Shown: positions 46,911 to 56,170 of the stretch, piece after piece
Layout: every line of letters starts with the position of its first letter
Numbering within the stretch: the stretch's first letter is position 1
Source of the DNA: Phenylobacterium kunshanense
Lineage (GTDB): Bacteria > Pseudomonadota > Alphaproteobacteria > Caulobacterales > Caulobacteraceae
Reading direction: 5' to 3'
Assembly (NCBI RefSeq): GCF_003254525.1
Contig: NZ_QFYS01000007.1
Location: forward strand, 62,001 to 126,000
Length of the DNA: 64,000 bases
Program-made: the position numbers and the translations under genes
The notes under the pieces: model-generated
What the model saw: the letters and a program-made list of their open reading frames with translations, nothing else
Databases searched by the model: none
What the model was told of the DNA's origin: nothing

Positions 46911-47789
46911 TCACGCCGCGACCGGAAGCGAATCGGCGGGGCGCACATCCACGTGAACGGTCAGCGCCGTCGCGCCGGCGTCGCCGTATATCGCGCCGCA
47001 GATGGGTGCAGCTTCGGGCGGTGTCCGTGCGACCGCGACGGGGATGAGGTCGCCGCTCTCCGCCAGGGCGTTGGTCGGGTCGAACTCGGTCCAGCCCAGA
47101 TCCGGCAGGAACACTTCGCACCAGGCGTGCGTGGCGCCGGCGCCCCTGAGGTCGCGGTGGCCCGGACAGTAGAGGTAGCCGGTGACGAACCGCGCGGCGT
47201 ATCCAAGCCGCCTCAGCGCCTCGACCATTAGCCAGGCGAAGTCGCGGCAGGTTCCGGACCCCAGCCGCACCGTATGCGACGGGTCCTGCGCGGCGCCGAT
47301 GTCCCGAGGCTCGTAGGCAAAGGTATCGTGGATCGTCTGGTTCATCCGGAGCAGGAACTGCAGGGCCGGTTCGTGAGGATCCGTCACCTGGCTCCTCAGC
47401 CACCTGAGGAGTACGCCATCCGGGTCGTCGGTCGCCGGCCGGACGAACGGCTCCAGCACGGCGCGGTCCGTGGCGGCGTAGACGATCGGCGTCGTGGTCT
47501 GCGGGTCTTCGACCTGGGGGTCCGAGAGCTGGGCCGGAAAGCGCTCGATCAGCAGCTCGCTGACAATGGACAGCCGCGTCGCGGCGCCGGCTGGGGTGAA
47601 CCGGCATACCGAATTGCCCAGGGCGTCATAGAACCAGCGCACCTCGCCGGGCGGCGAGAGGGTCAGGGTCGCGTCGGCTACCCGGATGGCATGGCTGTCG
47701 CGCGGCCGCAGCAGCATCCGGTGCGCGGCGAAGGTGACGGGCCGCTCATAGGCATAGATCGTCTCATGGCGGATGGACAGGCGGGGCAT
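46911..47789 (-). CDS. Transglutaminase-like cysteine peptidase family protein
   Basis: A 292-residue protein with the bacterial transglutaminase-like N-terminal beta region (RLSIRHETIYAYERPVTFAAHRMLLRPRDSHA) and a transglutaminase core. The catalytic triad is visible as Cys in GSGTCRDFAWLMVEALRRLG, His in THAWCEVFLPDLG and Asp in DPTN. The family includes peptidases and amidases; the reaction here is unknown. Start ATG 47789-47787 (MPRLSIRHE) was chosen over longer in-frame starts, since it fits the family N-terminus. Divergent from the flavoprotein gene, 73 bp apart. Confidence 0.9.
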   Translation of the reverse strand: MPRLSIRHETIYAYERPVTFAAHRMLLRPRDSHAIRVADATLTLSPPGEVRWFYDALGNSVCRFTPAGAATRLSIVSELLIERFPAQLSDPQVEDPQTTTPIVYAATDRAVLEPFVRPATDDPDGVLLRWLRSQVTDPHEPALQFLLRMNQTIHDTFAYEPRDIGAAQDPSHTVRLGSGTCRDFAWLMVEALRRLGYAARFVTGYLYCPGHRDLRGAGATHAWCEVFLPDLGWTEFDPTNALAESGDLIPVAVARTPPEAAPICGAIYGDAGATALTVHVDVRPADSLPVAA

Positions 47790-47862
47790 CTCCGCCGAAA
47801 CCCCGTGCGGCGGGCCGGGTTCCCGCCATTGCCCTCCGTGCGTGCGCGTGCGAGGCAGCGGC

Positions 47863-49461
47863 ATGACGACGACGGACGTGATCGTGATTGGCGCGGGCCA
47901 CAACGGCCTCACCTGCGCCGCCTATCTTGCTGCTGCGGGCCTGAAGGTCACCGTCCTGGAACGGCGAGCCGTGGTCGGCGGCGCGGCCGTGACCGAGGAA
48001 TTCCACCCCGGCTTCCGCAATTCGGTGGCCAGCTACACGGTCTCGCTGCTCAATCCGAAGGTCATCCGCGACCTGGACCTCCCTCGCCATGGCCTGAAGG
48101 TCGTCGAGCGGCGGATGTCGAACTTCCTGCCGCTGGACGGAGACCACTTCTTCGTCGGCGAGGGGCGCACCAAGGCCGAGGTCGCCCGCTTCTCCACCAA
48201 AGACGCCGAGCGCCTGGACGCCTATGGCGACCGCCTCGACCGGATCGCCGACGTGCTGCGGGAGATCGTGCTCGAAACGCCGCCGAACCTGGTGGAAGGC
48301 GGGCTTGCCGAAGCGCTGCCCGAGTTGCTCAAAAGCGCCGTCCTCGGCCGCCGGCTGTCCAAGCTGGATCTCACCGCCAAGCGCGACCTGCTGGCCCTCT
48401 TTTCGCAATCGGCGGGCGACTGGCTGGACGGCTGGTTCGAGAGTGATCCGATCAAGGCGGCCTACGGATTCGATGGCGTCGTGGGCGCTTACGCCAGCCC
48501 CTATACGCCCGGCACGGCCTACGTCCTTCTTCACCATGTCTTCGGCGAGGTGAACGGCAAGAAAGGCGCGTGGGGGCATGCCGTCGGCGGCATGGGCGCG
48601 ATCACCCAGGCCATGGCCGCCTGCTGCCGCGAGCGCGGCGTGACGATACGCACCGATGCGGAGATCGCCGAGGTGATCACGGAGAAAGGTCGCGCCGTCG
48701 GCGTGGTGACGGTCGGGGGAGAGACGCTGCGGGCTCGGGCCGTGGTGTCGAACATCCATCCGCAGCTTCTCTTCCAGAAGCTGGTCGATCCCGGCGTCCA
48801 GCCGGCGGACTTCCGCGAGCGGATGGCCCGCTACAAATCCGGCTCCGGCACCTTCCGCATGAACGTGGCGCTCTCCGAACTGCCTCGCTTCGCCGTCGCA
48901 CCCGAACCCGGCGACCATATGACGGCCGGCATCATCATGGCGCCGACACTGGCCTACATGGACCGGGCCTTCATGGACGCGCGAACGCACGGCTGGTCCA
49001 AGGAGCCGATCGTCGAGATGCTGATCCCCTCGACCCTCGACGACACCCTGGCCCCGGCGGGTCAGCACGTGGCCAGCCTGTTCTGCCAGCACGTCGCTCC
49101 GGACCTCGGGCCGGGGCGCTCCTGGGACGACCACCGGGACGAGGTCGCCGACCTGATGATCGCCACGGTGGACCGGCACGCGCCCGGGTTCGCGAAGTCC
49201 GTGGTCGGCCGGCAGGTGCTGTCGCCGCTGGACCTGGAGCGGACGCTGGGGCTGGTGGGCGGAGACATCTTCCACGGCCGGTTGACGCTGGATCAGCTTT
49301 TCTCGGCCCGGCCGGTGCTGGGCGCGGGCGACCATCGGACGCCCGTCAGGGGCCTCTACCAGTGCGGCGCCGGCACGCATCCGGGCGGCGGGGTCACCGG
49401 TGCGCCAGGCCACAATGCGGCGCGCGAGATCCTGCGGGACGTCAGGCGCAGGCGGGTCTGA
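47863..49461 (+). CDS. Phytoene-dehydrogenase-like FAD oxidoreductase
   Basis: A 532-residue flavoprotein of the CrtI/pyridine nucleotide-disulfide-like group. It has an FAD-binding N-terminus VIVIGAGHNGLTCAAYLAAAGLKVTVLERR followed by VGGAAVTEEF and SVASYTVSLL. The second half has AVGGMGAITQAMAACC and the C-terminal FAD block LYQCGAGTHPGGGVTGAPGHNAARE. Pattern is closest to the COG1233 proteins that are distinct from carotenoid desaturases. GAGGCAGC stands before the ATG. No carotenoid genes are nearby, so the substrate is unknown. Confidence 0.9.
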   Translation: MTTTDVIVIGAGHNGLTCAAYLAAAGLKVTVLERRAVVGGAAVTEEFHPGFRNSVASYTVSLLNPKVIRDLDLPRHGLKVVERRMSNFLPLDGDHFFVGEGRTKAEVARFSTKDAERLDAYGDRLDRIADVLREIVLETPPNLVEGGLAEALPELLKSAVLGRRLSKLDLTAKRDLLALFSQSAGDWLDGWFESDPIKAAYGFDGVVGAYASPYTPGTAYVLLHHVFGEVNGKKGAWGHAVGGMGAITQAMAACCRERGVTIRTDAEIAEVITEKGRAVGVVTVGGETLRARAVVSNIHPQLLFQKLVDPGVQPADFRERMARYKSGSGTFRMNVALSELPRFAVAPEPGDHMTAGIIMAPTLAYMDRAFMDARTHGWSKEPIVEMLIPSTLDDTLAPAGQHVASLFCQHVAPDLGPGRSWDDHRDEVADLMIATVDRHAPGFAKSVVGRQVLSPLDLERTLGLVGGDIFHGRLTLDQLFSARPVLGAGDHRTPVRGLYQCGAGTHPGGGVTGAPGHNAAREILRDVRRRRV

Positions 49462-49468
49462 GGTTCGC

Positions 49469-50782
49469 CTACTCCACCGCCGCCACCAGCAGGCGTCCGA
49501 CCTCCGCGGTTCGGATGTCGTTGTGACCCTTGATGAAGTCGCACTTCAGGTTGTTCACGCCGGGGTTCAGCGCCGGAATGGCCGCGCCGGTGAGCACCTG
49601 GGCCGAGCCTTCCCCGGGCTTGAGGCGCAGCGCCCCATTGGCGCCGATGCCGCCGTGGATGTCCTTGGCGCCGCCGAACGTATCGGTCACGCGGATCAGA
49701 CCCGCGGCGATCTCGTTCGAGGCCCGGGACGCGATGGCGTAGGCGACGCCCACGGCATGGTCGTTCCAGGTGTGGCTGATGGCGATCCGGCCGGTCACCT
49801 TGTTCTGGGCCACCACGGACCGGAAGGCGCCGTCCAGGCCGGGCTTGACGTTCACTCCTAGGCCGTTGTGCGAGAAGGCGCCCTGCAGCAGGGTCAGGCT
49901 GTGTGGGCGGGCGGCCATCGTCGCCGTGGCCGAGGTCACCAGTCGGGCCCCGAAGCTGTGGCCGATCATGTGCAGCCGGACGCCCGCCGGCACACCCTCT
50001 AGGTCGATGAGCCGGCCCAGCGACGCGCCGATCTTTCCCGCGCGCTTCTTGAGATTGAAGTAGGCCGCCTGGTTCAGCAACGTCGCCACCGCGGCGATCG
50101 GCCCGCTGAAAAGCCCCACCGCTGGCGATGCGCCGCCCGACAGGCCGAGCGCCGCCGCCTGCGCGCCCCCTGCTGCGGCGGCCGCGACGCCGCGCGCGCC
50201 AGCCGCCTGCAGCGCCTGGATCACCTGCTGTCCACTCGTGGAGGCCGACAGCAACTCGGCGTGCTCATCGGCGAGCTCCGGATCGGGGGCGTCGCCAGCC
50301 GTCATGGCCTTGCGCAGGGCCTTCAGCAGCGCGTCCTTGTCGCCCGAGGCGCCGGTGACCGCGAGGGTGGCCAGGGTCTCCAGGCGGTCGGCGCTGACGC
50401 CCAAGACGGGGGCAAGCTCGCGCGCCCGCTTCTGCAGCTTCACGAGGTCACCGTCGTGGGCGCCGGCGGCGGCGGCGGCGGGACCTTCCAGGACCGCATG
50501 GGTCTCCTGCGAGAGGTCGTCCTTGAACTGGTCCGAGGGCCAGTAGATGCCCGTAACGCCGAACTTGCGCCCTGCGAGCCGACCGGCCGCCGCCGCCTGC
50601 TGCTGCAGATGGGTGAGCATGGCCGTGTACATCGCCTGGGCGTCGTCCGGGTCCTGATGCCAGCCGTGCGAGATGACGATCAGGTCCGTCACGCCGGCCG
50701 GGAAGATCGGGCCGGTGGTGGTGCGCGCGCCGTCCTTTCGGAACTTGAGCGCGACGTAGGGCAGTCCGGCGAGCGCCGCCAT
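49469..50782 (-). CDS. Alpha/beta-hydrolase (lipase-like), partner of the subtilisin gene
   Basis: A 437-residue protein without a signal peptide. It opens with a strand-turn-strand TDLIVISHGWHQDPDDAQ typical of alpha/beta-hydrolases. The nucleophile elbow LHMIGHSFGARLV carries Ser276 (GHSFG). Between them lies a long Ala-rich helical insertion (residues 100-225). The C-terminal part (SHTWNDHAVGVAYAIASR, DFIKGHNDIR) could supply the His. Function is probably hydrolysis of an ester. The gene starts 11 bp after the end of the S8 peptidase gene, so they are a two-gene unit. Confidence 0.78.
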   Translation of the reverse strand: MAALAGLPYVALKFRKDGARTTTGPIFPAGVTDLIVISHGWHQDPDDAQAMYTAMLTHLQQQAAAAGRLAGRKFGVTGIYWPSDQFKDDLSQETHAVLEGPAAAAAGAHDGDLVKLQKRARELAPVLGVSADRLETLATLAVTGASGDKDALLKALRKAMTAGDAPDPELADEHAELLSASTSGQQVIQALQAAGARGVAAAAAGGAQAAALGLSGGASPAVGLFSGPIAAVATLLNQAAYFNLKKRAGKIGASLGRLIDLEGVPAGVRLHMIGHSFGARLVTSATATMAARPHSLTLLQGAFSHNGLGVNVKPGLDGAFRSVVAQNKVTGRIAISHTWNDHAVGVAYAIASRASNEIAAGLIRVTDTFGGAKDIHGGIGANGALRLKPGEGSAQVLTGAAIPALNPGVNNLKCDFIKGHNDIRTAEVGRLLVAAVE

Positions 50783-50793
50783 CGAAGCCTCCT

Positions 50794-52443
50794 TCAGACC
50801 GATTGCAGCGCCCGCATGAGGTCGACCAGGCCGGCGCCCTGAAAGTCGCGCCGCCGCTTCAGGTCGGTGGCGCTGTTCATGAAGATCTCCTTCACCCGCT
50901 CAGGCTGGCCGAGGAACTCGCTTCGCACCGAGAGGAAGGCGGCGATGGCGCCCGACACGTGCGGGGCGGCCATGCTGGTGCCGGTCTCCTCGCGGTAGTA
51001 GGCCGCTCCCGACACATCCATGTTCTTGTCCCGCTTCAGCCGCGGGTCCTCGATCTTCAGCCGCTCCAGCGAGCCGGGGGAGGCCGCCGAGACGATCCGC
51101 TCGCCGGGCGCGACCAGGTCGGGCTTCTGCCGACCGTCGGCGGTCGGCCCCCGGGACGAGAAGTAGGAGACGCCATAGGTGTGCGGCTGCTCGGGGTGGG
51201 TGGAGCCAACGGTGATCGCCAGCTCGGCATTGCCCGGATCGGTGATCGACTGGTCCATGCCGATCGGCCGGCCGTTGGGCGAGGCGCGGGTCGCGATCAT
51301 CGCCGAGCCGTCGTTGCCGGCGGCGGCCACCACCACCACGCCCTGTTTGACGAGGCGGTTCACCGCGACGCACAGGGGGCTTTGCCCCGCCGCGAACCAC
51401 TCCGCCTCGAAACCGTAGCCGAGGCTGAGATTCAGGCCGTGGATGCGCGGCCAGCGGCCGTCGTCGTTGACACGCGCGATGTAGTCGATGGCCGAGAGCA
51501 GCGCGCTTTCGGAGCCCTTGCCGGCGGCGTCCAGCACCTTGAGGCACACCAGCTTCGCCTTGGGCGCCACGCCCTGGACGGGCCGTTCGCTGACGACGGC
51601 GCGGTTCACGATCTCGTTGCGCTCGTTCTTCTCGCGGCGGATCCGGTAGACGGGTGGGGCGGTCTTGGGGGCGTTCGCGGGATCGCGGGGCGGCTCGCTG
51701 CGTGGATCGGTCCAGGCGCAGGGCGAGGTCCCGGCGATGATGCCGGCCACATGGGTGCCGTGGCCGTAGTCGTCCCGGCCCCAGTCGTTCTCGCCGGTGA
51801 AGTCCTTGTGCTGCAGGGGCGCGCGAGGGCCGGGCCTGGGCGAGCGGGCGGGGGCCTTGCCAACCGCCGGCAGGTCCAGGTTCTCGTAGAAGACGAAGTG
51901 CGGGTGGTCGCGCTGGATGCCGCTGTCGGCGACGGCCCAGACGATCCCGTCGCCCGACGAGCCGAAGGACCGCAGGCAGGCGTCACCCTTGATGATGCGC
52001 ACCGACCGGTCGAGGTAGGCCTCCAGCGGCCGGTCGGGCCAGACCTTGTAGATGTCGGGCGCGCGGCCCTCCTTGCTGGCGTTGGCCGCGTCGAGGCGGA
52101 CCACCTCCATGAGCTGGTCCAGGGTTAGGGTCGCGAAGATGTGGTGGCGGCTGCTGTCGCGCGGCGCCATGCGGGCGCCGGGATCGCCTTCGATCACCTG
52201 CTCCACCAGCGACGCGACGCGCTCGTGGCCGGACTCCCGGTCGGCGTGCTTTTGGTCGAGGTTGATCTCGATGATCAGGGCGACGCGCGGCGGTTCGGCC
52301 AGGGCCTTGAGCCGGACGGTCTCCGGCCCCACGGCTTCGAATACCTTGGGCGAGATGATGTAGCGGGCGGAGTGTTTAGTCAGGCGCTCTCGATCCAGCC
52401 GGGTGGGCTGGGGCGGCTCATCGTCCCGGTCGGATTCCGCCAT
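50794..52443 (-). CDS. Subtilisin-family (S8) serine peptidase without signal peptide
   Basis: A 549-residue peptidase with the full catalytic triad: Asp173 (AVADSGIQRDHP), His231 (DDYGHGTHVAGIIAG) and Ser490 (GTSMAAPHVSGAI), with oxyanion Asn377 (AAAGNDGS). There is no signal peptide or membrane segment. The N-terminal 150 residues (EINLDQKHADRESGHERV... PRDSSRHHIFATLTLDQLMEVVRL) look like a non-classical pro-region or regulatory domain. It is therefore predicted to be cytoplasmic or released by an unusual route. It forms a pair with the alpha/beta-hydrolase gene. Confidence 0.92.
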   Translation of the reverse strand: MAESDRDDEPPQPTRLDRERLTKHSARYIISPKVFEAVGPETVRLKALAEPPRVALIIEINLDQKHADRESGHERVASLVEQVIEGDPGARMAPRDSSRHHIFATLTLDQLMEVVRLDAANASKEGRAPDIYKVWPDRPLEAYLDRSVRIIKGDACLRSFGSSGDGIVWAVADSGIQRDHPHFVFYENLDLPAVGKAPARSPRPGPRAPLQHKDFTGENDWGRDDYGHGTHVAGIIAGTSPCAWTDPRSEPPRDPANAPKTAPPVYRIRREKNERNEIVNRAVVSERPVQGVAPKAKLVCLKVLDAAGKGSESALLSAIDYIARVNDDGRWPRIHGLNLSLGYGFEAEWFAAGQSPLCVAVNRLVKQGVVVVAAAGNDGSAMIATRASPNGRPIGMDQSITDPGNAELAITVGSTHPEQPHTYGVSYFSSRGPTADGRQKPDLVAPGERIVSAASPGSLERLKIEDPRLKRDKNMDVSGAAYYREETGTSMAAPHVSGAIAAFLSVRSEFLGQPERVKEIFMNSATDLKRRRDFQGAGLVDLMRALQSV

Positions 52444-52531
52444 CGCTCTTCCCCGAAGTCCGCGCCTCGGGGAAGTTTAGGGTCGCAAGCCGGGCTCAAG
52501 TCAACTTTGCGGCGAGCCTCGACTGCGTCCG

Positions 52532-54340
52532 TCAGGCCCGGCCCGCCGTCCATCGTGCGACCTGCGCCTCCAGCACCGGGAGCGGCAAGGCGCCGGACCC
52601 CAGCACCATGTCGTGGAAGCTGCGCTGGTCGTACTTGGGCCCCAGGGCTCTCTTCGCCTGTTCCCGCAGGGCCAGGATCTTGACCATGCCCACCTTGTAC
52701 GAAGTCGCCTGGCCCGGCATCACGAAGTAGCGGCGGATCTCGGAGCGGATCTTGCCCAGCGGCTGAGGCGAGTTGGCGGTGTAGAAGGCCAGGGCCTGCT
52801 CCTCGCTCCAGCCCTTGGCGTGGATGCCGGTGTCGACCACGAGCCGGATCGCCCGCCAGATCTCGCGGCCCAGGCGGCCGAAGTCGCTGTAGGGGTCCTG
52901 GTAGAAGCCCATCTCCTTGGCCAGCAGCTCGACGTACAGCGCCCATCCCTCGATGTAGGCGCCGTAGAAATACTGGCCGCGGAACTGCGGCAGGCCGGTC
53001 ATCGCCTGGGCGGCCATGATCTGCATGTGATGGCCCGGCCAACCCTCGTGGTAGCAGGTGCCCTCCAGCTCATAGGTCGGCGTCGCCGCCGTGTCGGCGA
53101 GGTGCACGTAGAAGACGCCCGGCCGCGAGCCGTCGGGCGCGCCCGGCGAATAGTGCGCCGCGCCGCCCGGCTCCTCGCGGAAGCTCTCCACCCGCTTCAC
53201 GATCAGGTCAGCCTTGGGCAGCTTGCCGAACTGCTCCGGCAGGCGGGCCTTCATGCCGGCGAGATAGTCCTCGGCCGCCTTCAGGTAGGTGGCCCGGCCC
53301 GCGTCGTCATTGGCCAGGTAGAAGCGCTTGTCCGTCCGCATGAAGACGAAGAACTCCTCCAGCGTGCCAGAGAAGCCGATCCTGGCCTTGAGGGCTTCCA
53401 TCTCGCCGCGCAGTCGCTTCACCTCCGCCAGACCCAGGTCGTGGATCTGGTCTGCGGTCAGGTCGGTGGTCGTGATCGCCTGGAGCTGGGCGTTGTAGAA
53501 CGCCGCGCCGTCCGGCAGCGCGCCGACGCCCTTCGGCTCGGCCGTCGTGTTCGCCCGATCGGCCTCCAGCCAGGCGGCCAGCCGTTCGTAGGCCGGACGC
53601 ATCGTGCCGGTCATCGCCGCGGCCACGGCGGCCATCAGGCGGCCCTCGCGGGGCTGGTCGATCTTGCCCGCCTCGCGCAGCTTGCGGAGCTTGGTCTTGG
53701 CGTCGGCGAACAGGGCCGAGTCCTCTCCGCTGTCGAACGGGGCGCCGCGCATCAGACGGCGGACTTCCTCCAGCGACTGGTCGTAGGCGAAGCGTGGCGC
53801 CCGGACCCCTGCCGCCGCCGCGGCCTTGGCCCGCGCCAGTTGCACGTCGAGCGCGGGGCCGATCTGTTCCACCCGCGCCACATAGGCCTCCATGTCGGCG
53901 GGCGCGTCGACGCGGTGGGCGTTGATGATGAAGTTCGGCAGCCCCGTGTGCGGCCCGTTGCGGTCGAAGACGTAGTTATGGCCGCGCCATTTGAACGCCG
54001 TCTCAGCCCGTTGCAGTTCCAGGGCCCACATGTCGAAGGACACCCGCGCCTCTTCGCCAAGGCTCGCGGGGTCGAAGCGGGCCTTCATCGCGGCCACGCT
54101 CTTGCGTCGCCACTCCAGGGCGCGCAGGGCGGCCGCGTCGCTACGGTCGGTCAGCCGATCCTGCAGGTCCTTGCGGCCCATGCGGGTCAGCTCCTCGGGA
54201 TCCATCCGCAGTTCCTGCTCGAACTCCGCGTCGAGGAAGGCGGTCAGGGCCAGGTCGGTCGAGGTGGCTGCACGGGCCAGGGGCGCGAGCGCGGTCGCGC
54301 CAAGGAGCCCCAGTCCGAAGTCCCGCCGTGAAATCCGCAT
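52532..54340 (-). CDS. Tat-exported DUF885 family metallopeptidase-like protein
   Basis: A 602-residue protein of the DUF885 family, presumed zinc carboxypeptidase/peptidase-like. It has a twin-arginine signal ([24 protein letters not shown]), so it is exported folded. The metal motif is [12 protein letters not shown], a HExxxHH-type variation, in the segment [16 protein letters not shown]; the downstream ligand Glu is probably in [17 protein letters not shown]. The substrate is not established. Starts 88 bp downstream of nothing relevant; single gene after the S8 pair on the same strand. Confidence 0.9.
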   Translation of the reverse strand: MRISRRDFGLGLLGATALAPLARAATSTDLALTAFLDAEFEQELRMDPEELTRMGRKDLQDRLTDRSDAAALRALEWRRKSVAAMKARFDPASLGEEARVSFDMWALELQRAETAFKWRGHNYVFDRNGPHTGLPNFIINAHRVDAPADMEAYVARVEQIGPALDVQLARAKAAAAAGVRAPRFAYDQSLEEVRRLMRGAPFDSGEDSALFADAKTKLRKLREAGKIDQPREGRLMAAVAAAMTGTMRPAYERLAAWLEADRANTTAEPKGVGALPDGAAFYNAQLQAITTTDLTADQIHDLGLAEVKRLRGEMEALKARIGFSGTLEEFFVFMRTDKRFYLANDDAGRATYLKAAEDYLAGMKARLPEQFGKLPKADLIVKRVESFREEPGGAAHYSPGAPDGSRPGVFYVHLADTAATPTYELEGTCYHEGWPGHHMQIMAAQAMTGLPQFRGQYFYGAYIEGWALYVELLAKEMGFYQDPYSDFGRLGREIWRAIRLVVDTGIHAKGWSEEQALAFYTANSPQPLGKIRSEIRRYFVMPGQATSYKVGMVKILALREQAKRALGPKYDQRSFHDMVLGSGALPLPVLEAQVARWTAGRA

Positions 54341-54429
54341 GCCTGACGCTCCGTAAGCCGATCGGTCAGGAGGCGTAGCCGGGATCGCCCGCGGCCGACA
54401 ACCGCATTTCGCGGCCGCCGGTCGTGGTC

Positions 54430-54723
54430 TCAGGGGGCTTCGTCGAAACGCCCGAGGACGAGCTCGGCGCGGAGCAGGCTGACCTCACCCACGGTCTCGT
54501 CGCGCAGGTCGGCCAAACGGCCAACCAGCGTGCGCTTCTGGGTGCTCAGGCCTTCGAAGAGGTCCGAGATCTGACGCTTGGGATCGTCGGCAAGATGCTT
54601 GAGCCGCTCCACCAGCGCCACCAGCGCCGCATGGTCGCGATCAAGCAGGTCCGCGATCTCGGCCAGCGCCTCGGCGCGGCCCATCAGGTGGTGCAGGCGT
54701 GAGCCCAGACCAGGGTCGTTCAC
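54430..54723 (-). CDS. Small helical protein of unknown function
   Basis: A 97-residue protein predicted to be largely coiled-coil (RAEALAEIADLLDRDHAALVALVERLKHLADDPKRQISDLFEGLSTQKRTLVGRLADLRDETVGEV). No signal peptide or membrane part and no motif that I recognise. Just before the DUF885 gene on the same strand. Real by codon use. Confidence 0.55.
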   Translation of the reverse strand: MNDPGLGSRLHHLMGRAEALAEIADLLDRDHAALVALVERLKHLADDPKRQISDLFEGLSTQKRTLVGRLADLRDETVGEVSLLRAELVLGRFDEAP

Positions 54724-55098
54724 TCTAAACTCTCCGGAGACAGGGGGAGGTCTCTGAACGGGTATCTAGGGGCGAATGGGGCTGAAACTTGATGAAATGC
54801 GCCAATGCGGCGACGCGCCGCAGGTTTGCGACGGGGGAAGGTCGGTCATCAGGTCCGACTGGGGGGCCGCGCGTTTCGGGCGTCAGACTCTGGAGGCGCA
54901 GCGACGCACTGGAGGAATTCGGTGACGGATGGGCGGCTCTGGCTGGCGGGCGGCGTCCGGCGGGGAATCAGATCCAGAATTCGGGCAAGTCGGCGGAACA
55001 TGATCAATCTCGGGTTGCCGATCGAAAATATCGCCGAATTCCGATAGCGCTTGATCAATTGCGCCACTCGTTTGGAGCGTGACAATCGGTCTCGCCGA
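54724..55098. other. Intergenic stretch with no supported gene
   Basis: About 375 bp between the small helical gene and the AraC gene. It contains GGAGA/GGGGGAGG-like sequence near the small gene, and an AT-richer part (55000-55085, with GATCGAAAATATCGCCGAATTCCGATAGCGC), which looks like a promoter or terminator region. A short reverse-strand frame from about 55001 (MFRRLARIL...) has no support from motifs, so I do not call it. Confidence 0.4.
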
Positions 55099-56118
55099 TC
55101 AAGAGTTGTTCTGGGCGCCGGCCTTGCGCCGCGCGGAGGGCGGCACGCCGTAGCGCTGCTTGTACCAATGGTTGAACGCGGCCTGACTGGCGAAGCCGAG
55201 CAGGCCCGCCACCTCGGCAAGCGGCCGGCGCGATCCCTCGACATAGCTCTCGCCGAGGATCTCCCGCGCGCGGTCCAGCACGGCGGCGAAGCTCGCGCCC
55301 TCCTCGGCGAGCCGACGTTGAAGCGTGCGGACGGTGAGGCCAAGGTCCTCGGCGACCTGCGGCAGGTCGCAGCCGCCCTCCGGCATCCGCCGGATGACGA
55401 TCTCGGTCACGTGATCGGCGAGGGCGCCATGGGAGCTGCGAAGGAGCGCCTCTGCCCGCCGCTCCGCCTGTTCGGCGGCGCCGGCATCGGCTCCGGGCAC
55501 GGGCGCCTCCAGCAGTCCGGCCGGAAAGAGGATGCCGTTGAACGACTGATCGAACTGCACCTCGCAGCCGAACAGCCGCTCGTACGGCCTGGCAAGACTG
55601 GGCTTCTGACGACGGAAGCACACGCACTCCGGACGCCAGGCGGGCCCCATGATCTCGCTGAGGTTCAGGTGCGTGGCGGCGACCGAGAGATCCTCCAACG
55701 TCTGCATCATAGCGGGAGGGCCCGTCTCGTGGGTGTTCAGGTGCAGCTCGACGAAATCTCCCGCGCGCTCGACCGTGATCCAGATGCCGTCGGTGTGCAG
55801 CCGCGTGTAGCGGCGCAGGGCGGTGATCACGTCACCGAGCGTCGCCTGGTCGCGGGTGACGAGGCCGAGGACTCCCCAGGTGGCGACCCGGCGCCCGCGG
55901 GCCAGCCGAAGCCCGAGATCGGGGGCGTCGCCTCGCGCGGCCGCATCCATCAGCATGCGGCCGAGGCCGGACAGGGGTATTCGCAGATTGGGATCGTGGA
56001 ACGCTTCCACGGGCAGGCCGGCGCGAGTGGCGAGCGCGTCGGCGTCCAGGCCGAGCTCGGCGGCCAGCTTCGGGAAGCCGGCCAGGGCGGAGCTGCGGAT
56101 GGTCCTGGCGGTCTGCAC
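55099..56118 (-). CDS. AraC-family transcriptional regulator
   Basis: A 339-residue regulator. The N-terminal 220 residues are an arabinose-type/OruR-like ligand region (FPKLAAELGLDADALATRAGLPVEAFHDP ... GLGRMLMDAAARGDAPDLGLRLARG). The C-terminal double helix-turn-helix is CDLPQVAEDLGLTVRTLQRRLAEEGASFAAVL and RRPLAEVAGLLGFASQAAFNHWYKQRYGVPPSARRK. The ligand is unknown. The hybrid kinase gene lies 52 bp upstream on the same strand. Confidence 0.93.
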   Translation of the reverse strand: MQTARTIRSSALAGFPKLAAELGLDADALATRAGLPVEAFHDPNLRIPLSGLGRMLMDAAARGDAPDLGLRLARGRRVATWGVLGLVTRDQATLGDVITALRRYTRLHTDGIWITVERAGDFVELHLNTHETGPPAMMQTLEDLSVAATHLNLSEIMGPAWRPECVCFRRQKPSLARPYERLFGCEVQFDQSFNGILFPAGLLEAPVPGADAGAAEQAERRAEALLRSSHGALADHVTEIVIRRMPEGGCDLPQVAEDLGLTVRTLQRRLAEEGASFAAVLDRAREILGESYVEGSRRPLAEVAGLLGFASQAAFNHWYKQRYGVPPSARRKAGAQNNS

Positions 56119-56170
56119 ACGCCCAGACAGGCTCAGGGCCTGGGCGCGGTCAAGCTCCGTTTCCGTAAGG

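Noticed and set aside
54849..55001. 50-residue reverse-strand frame MFRRLARIL...
   Set aside because: No ribosome site, motif or recognisable family; it lies in a regulatory-looking gap.
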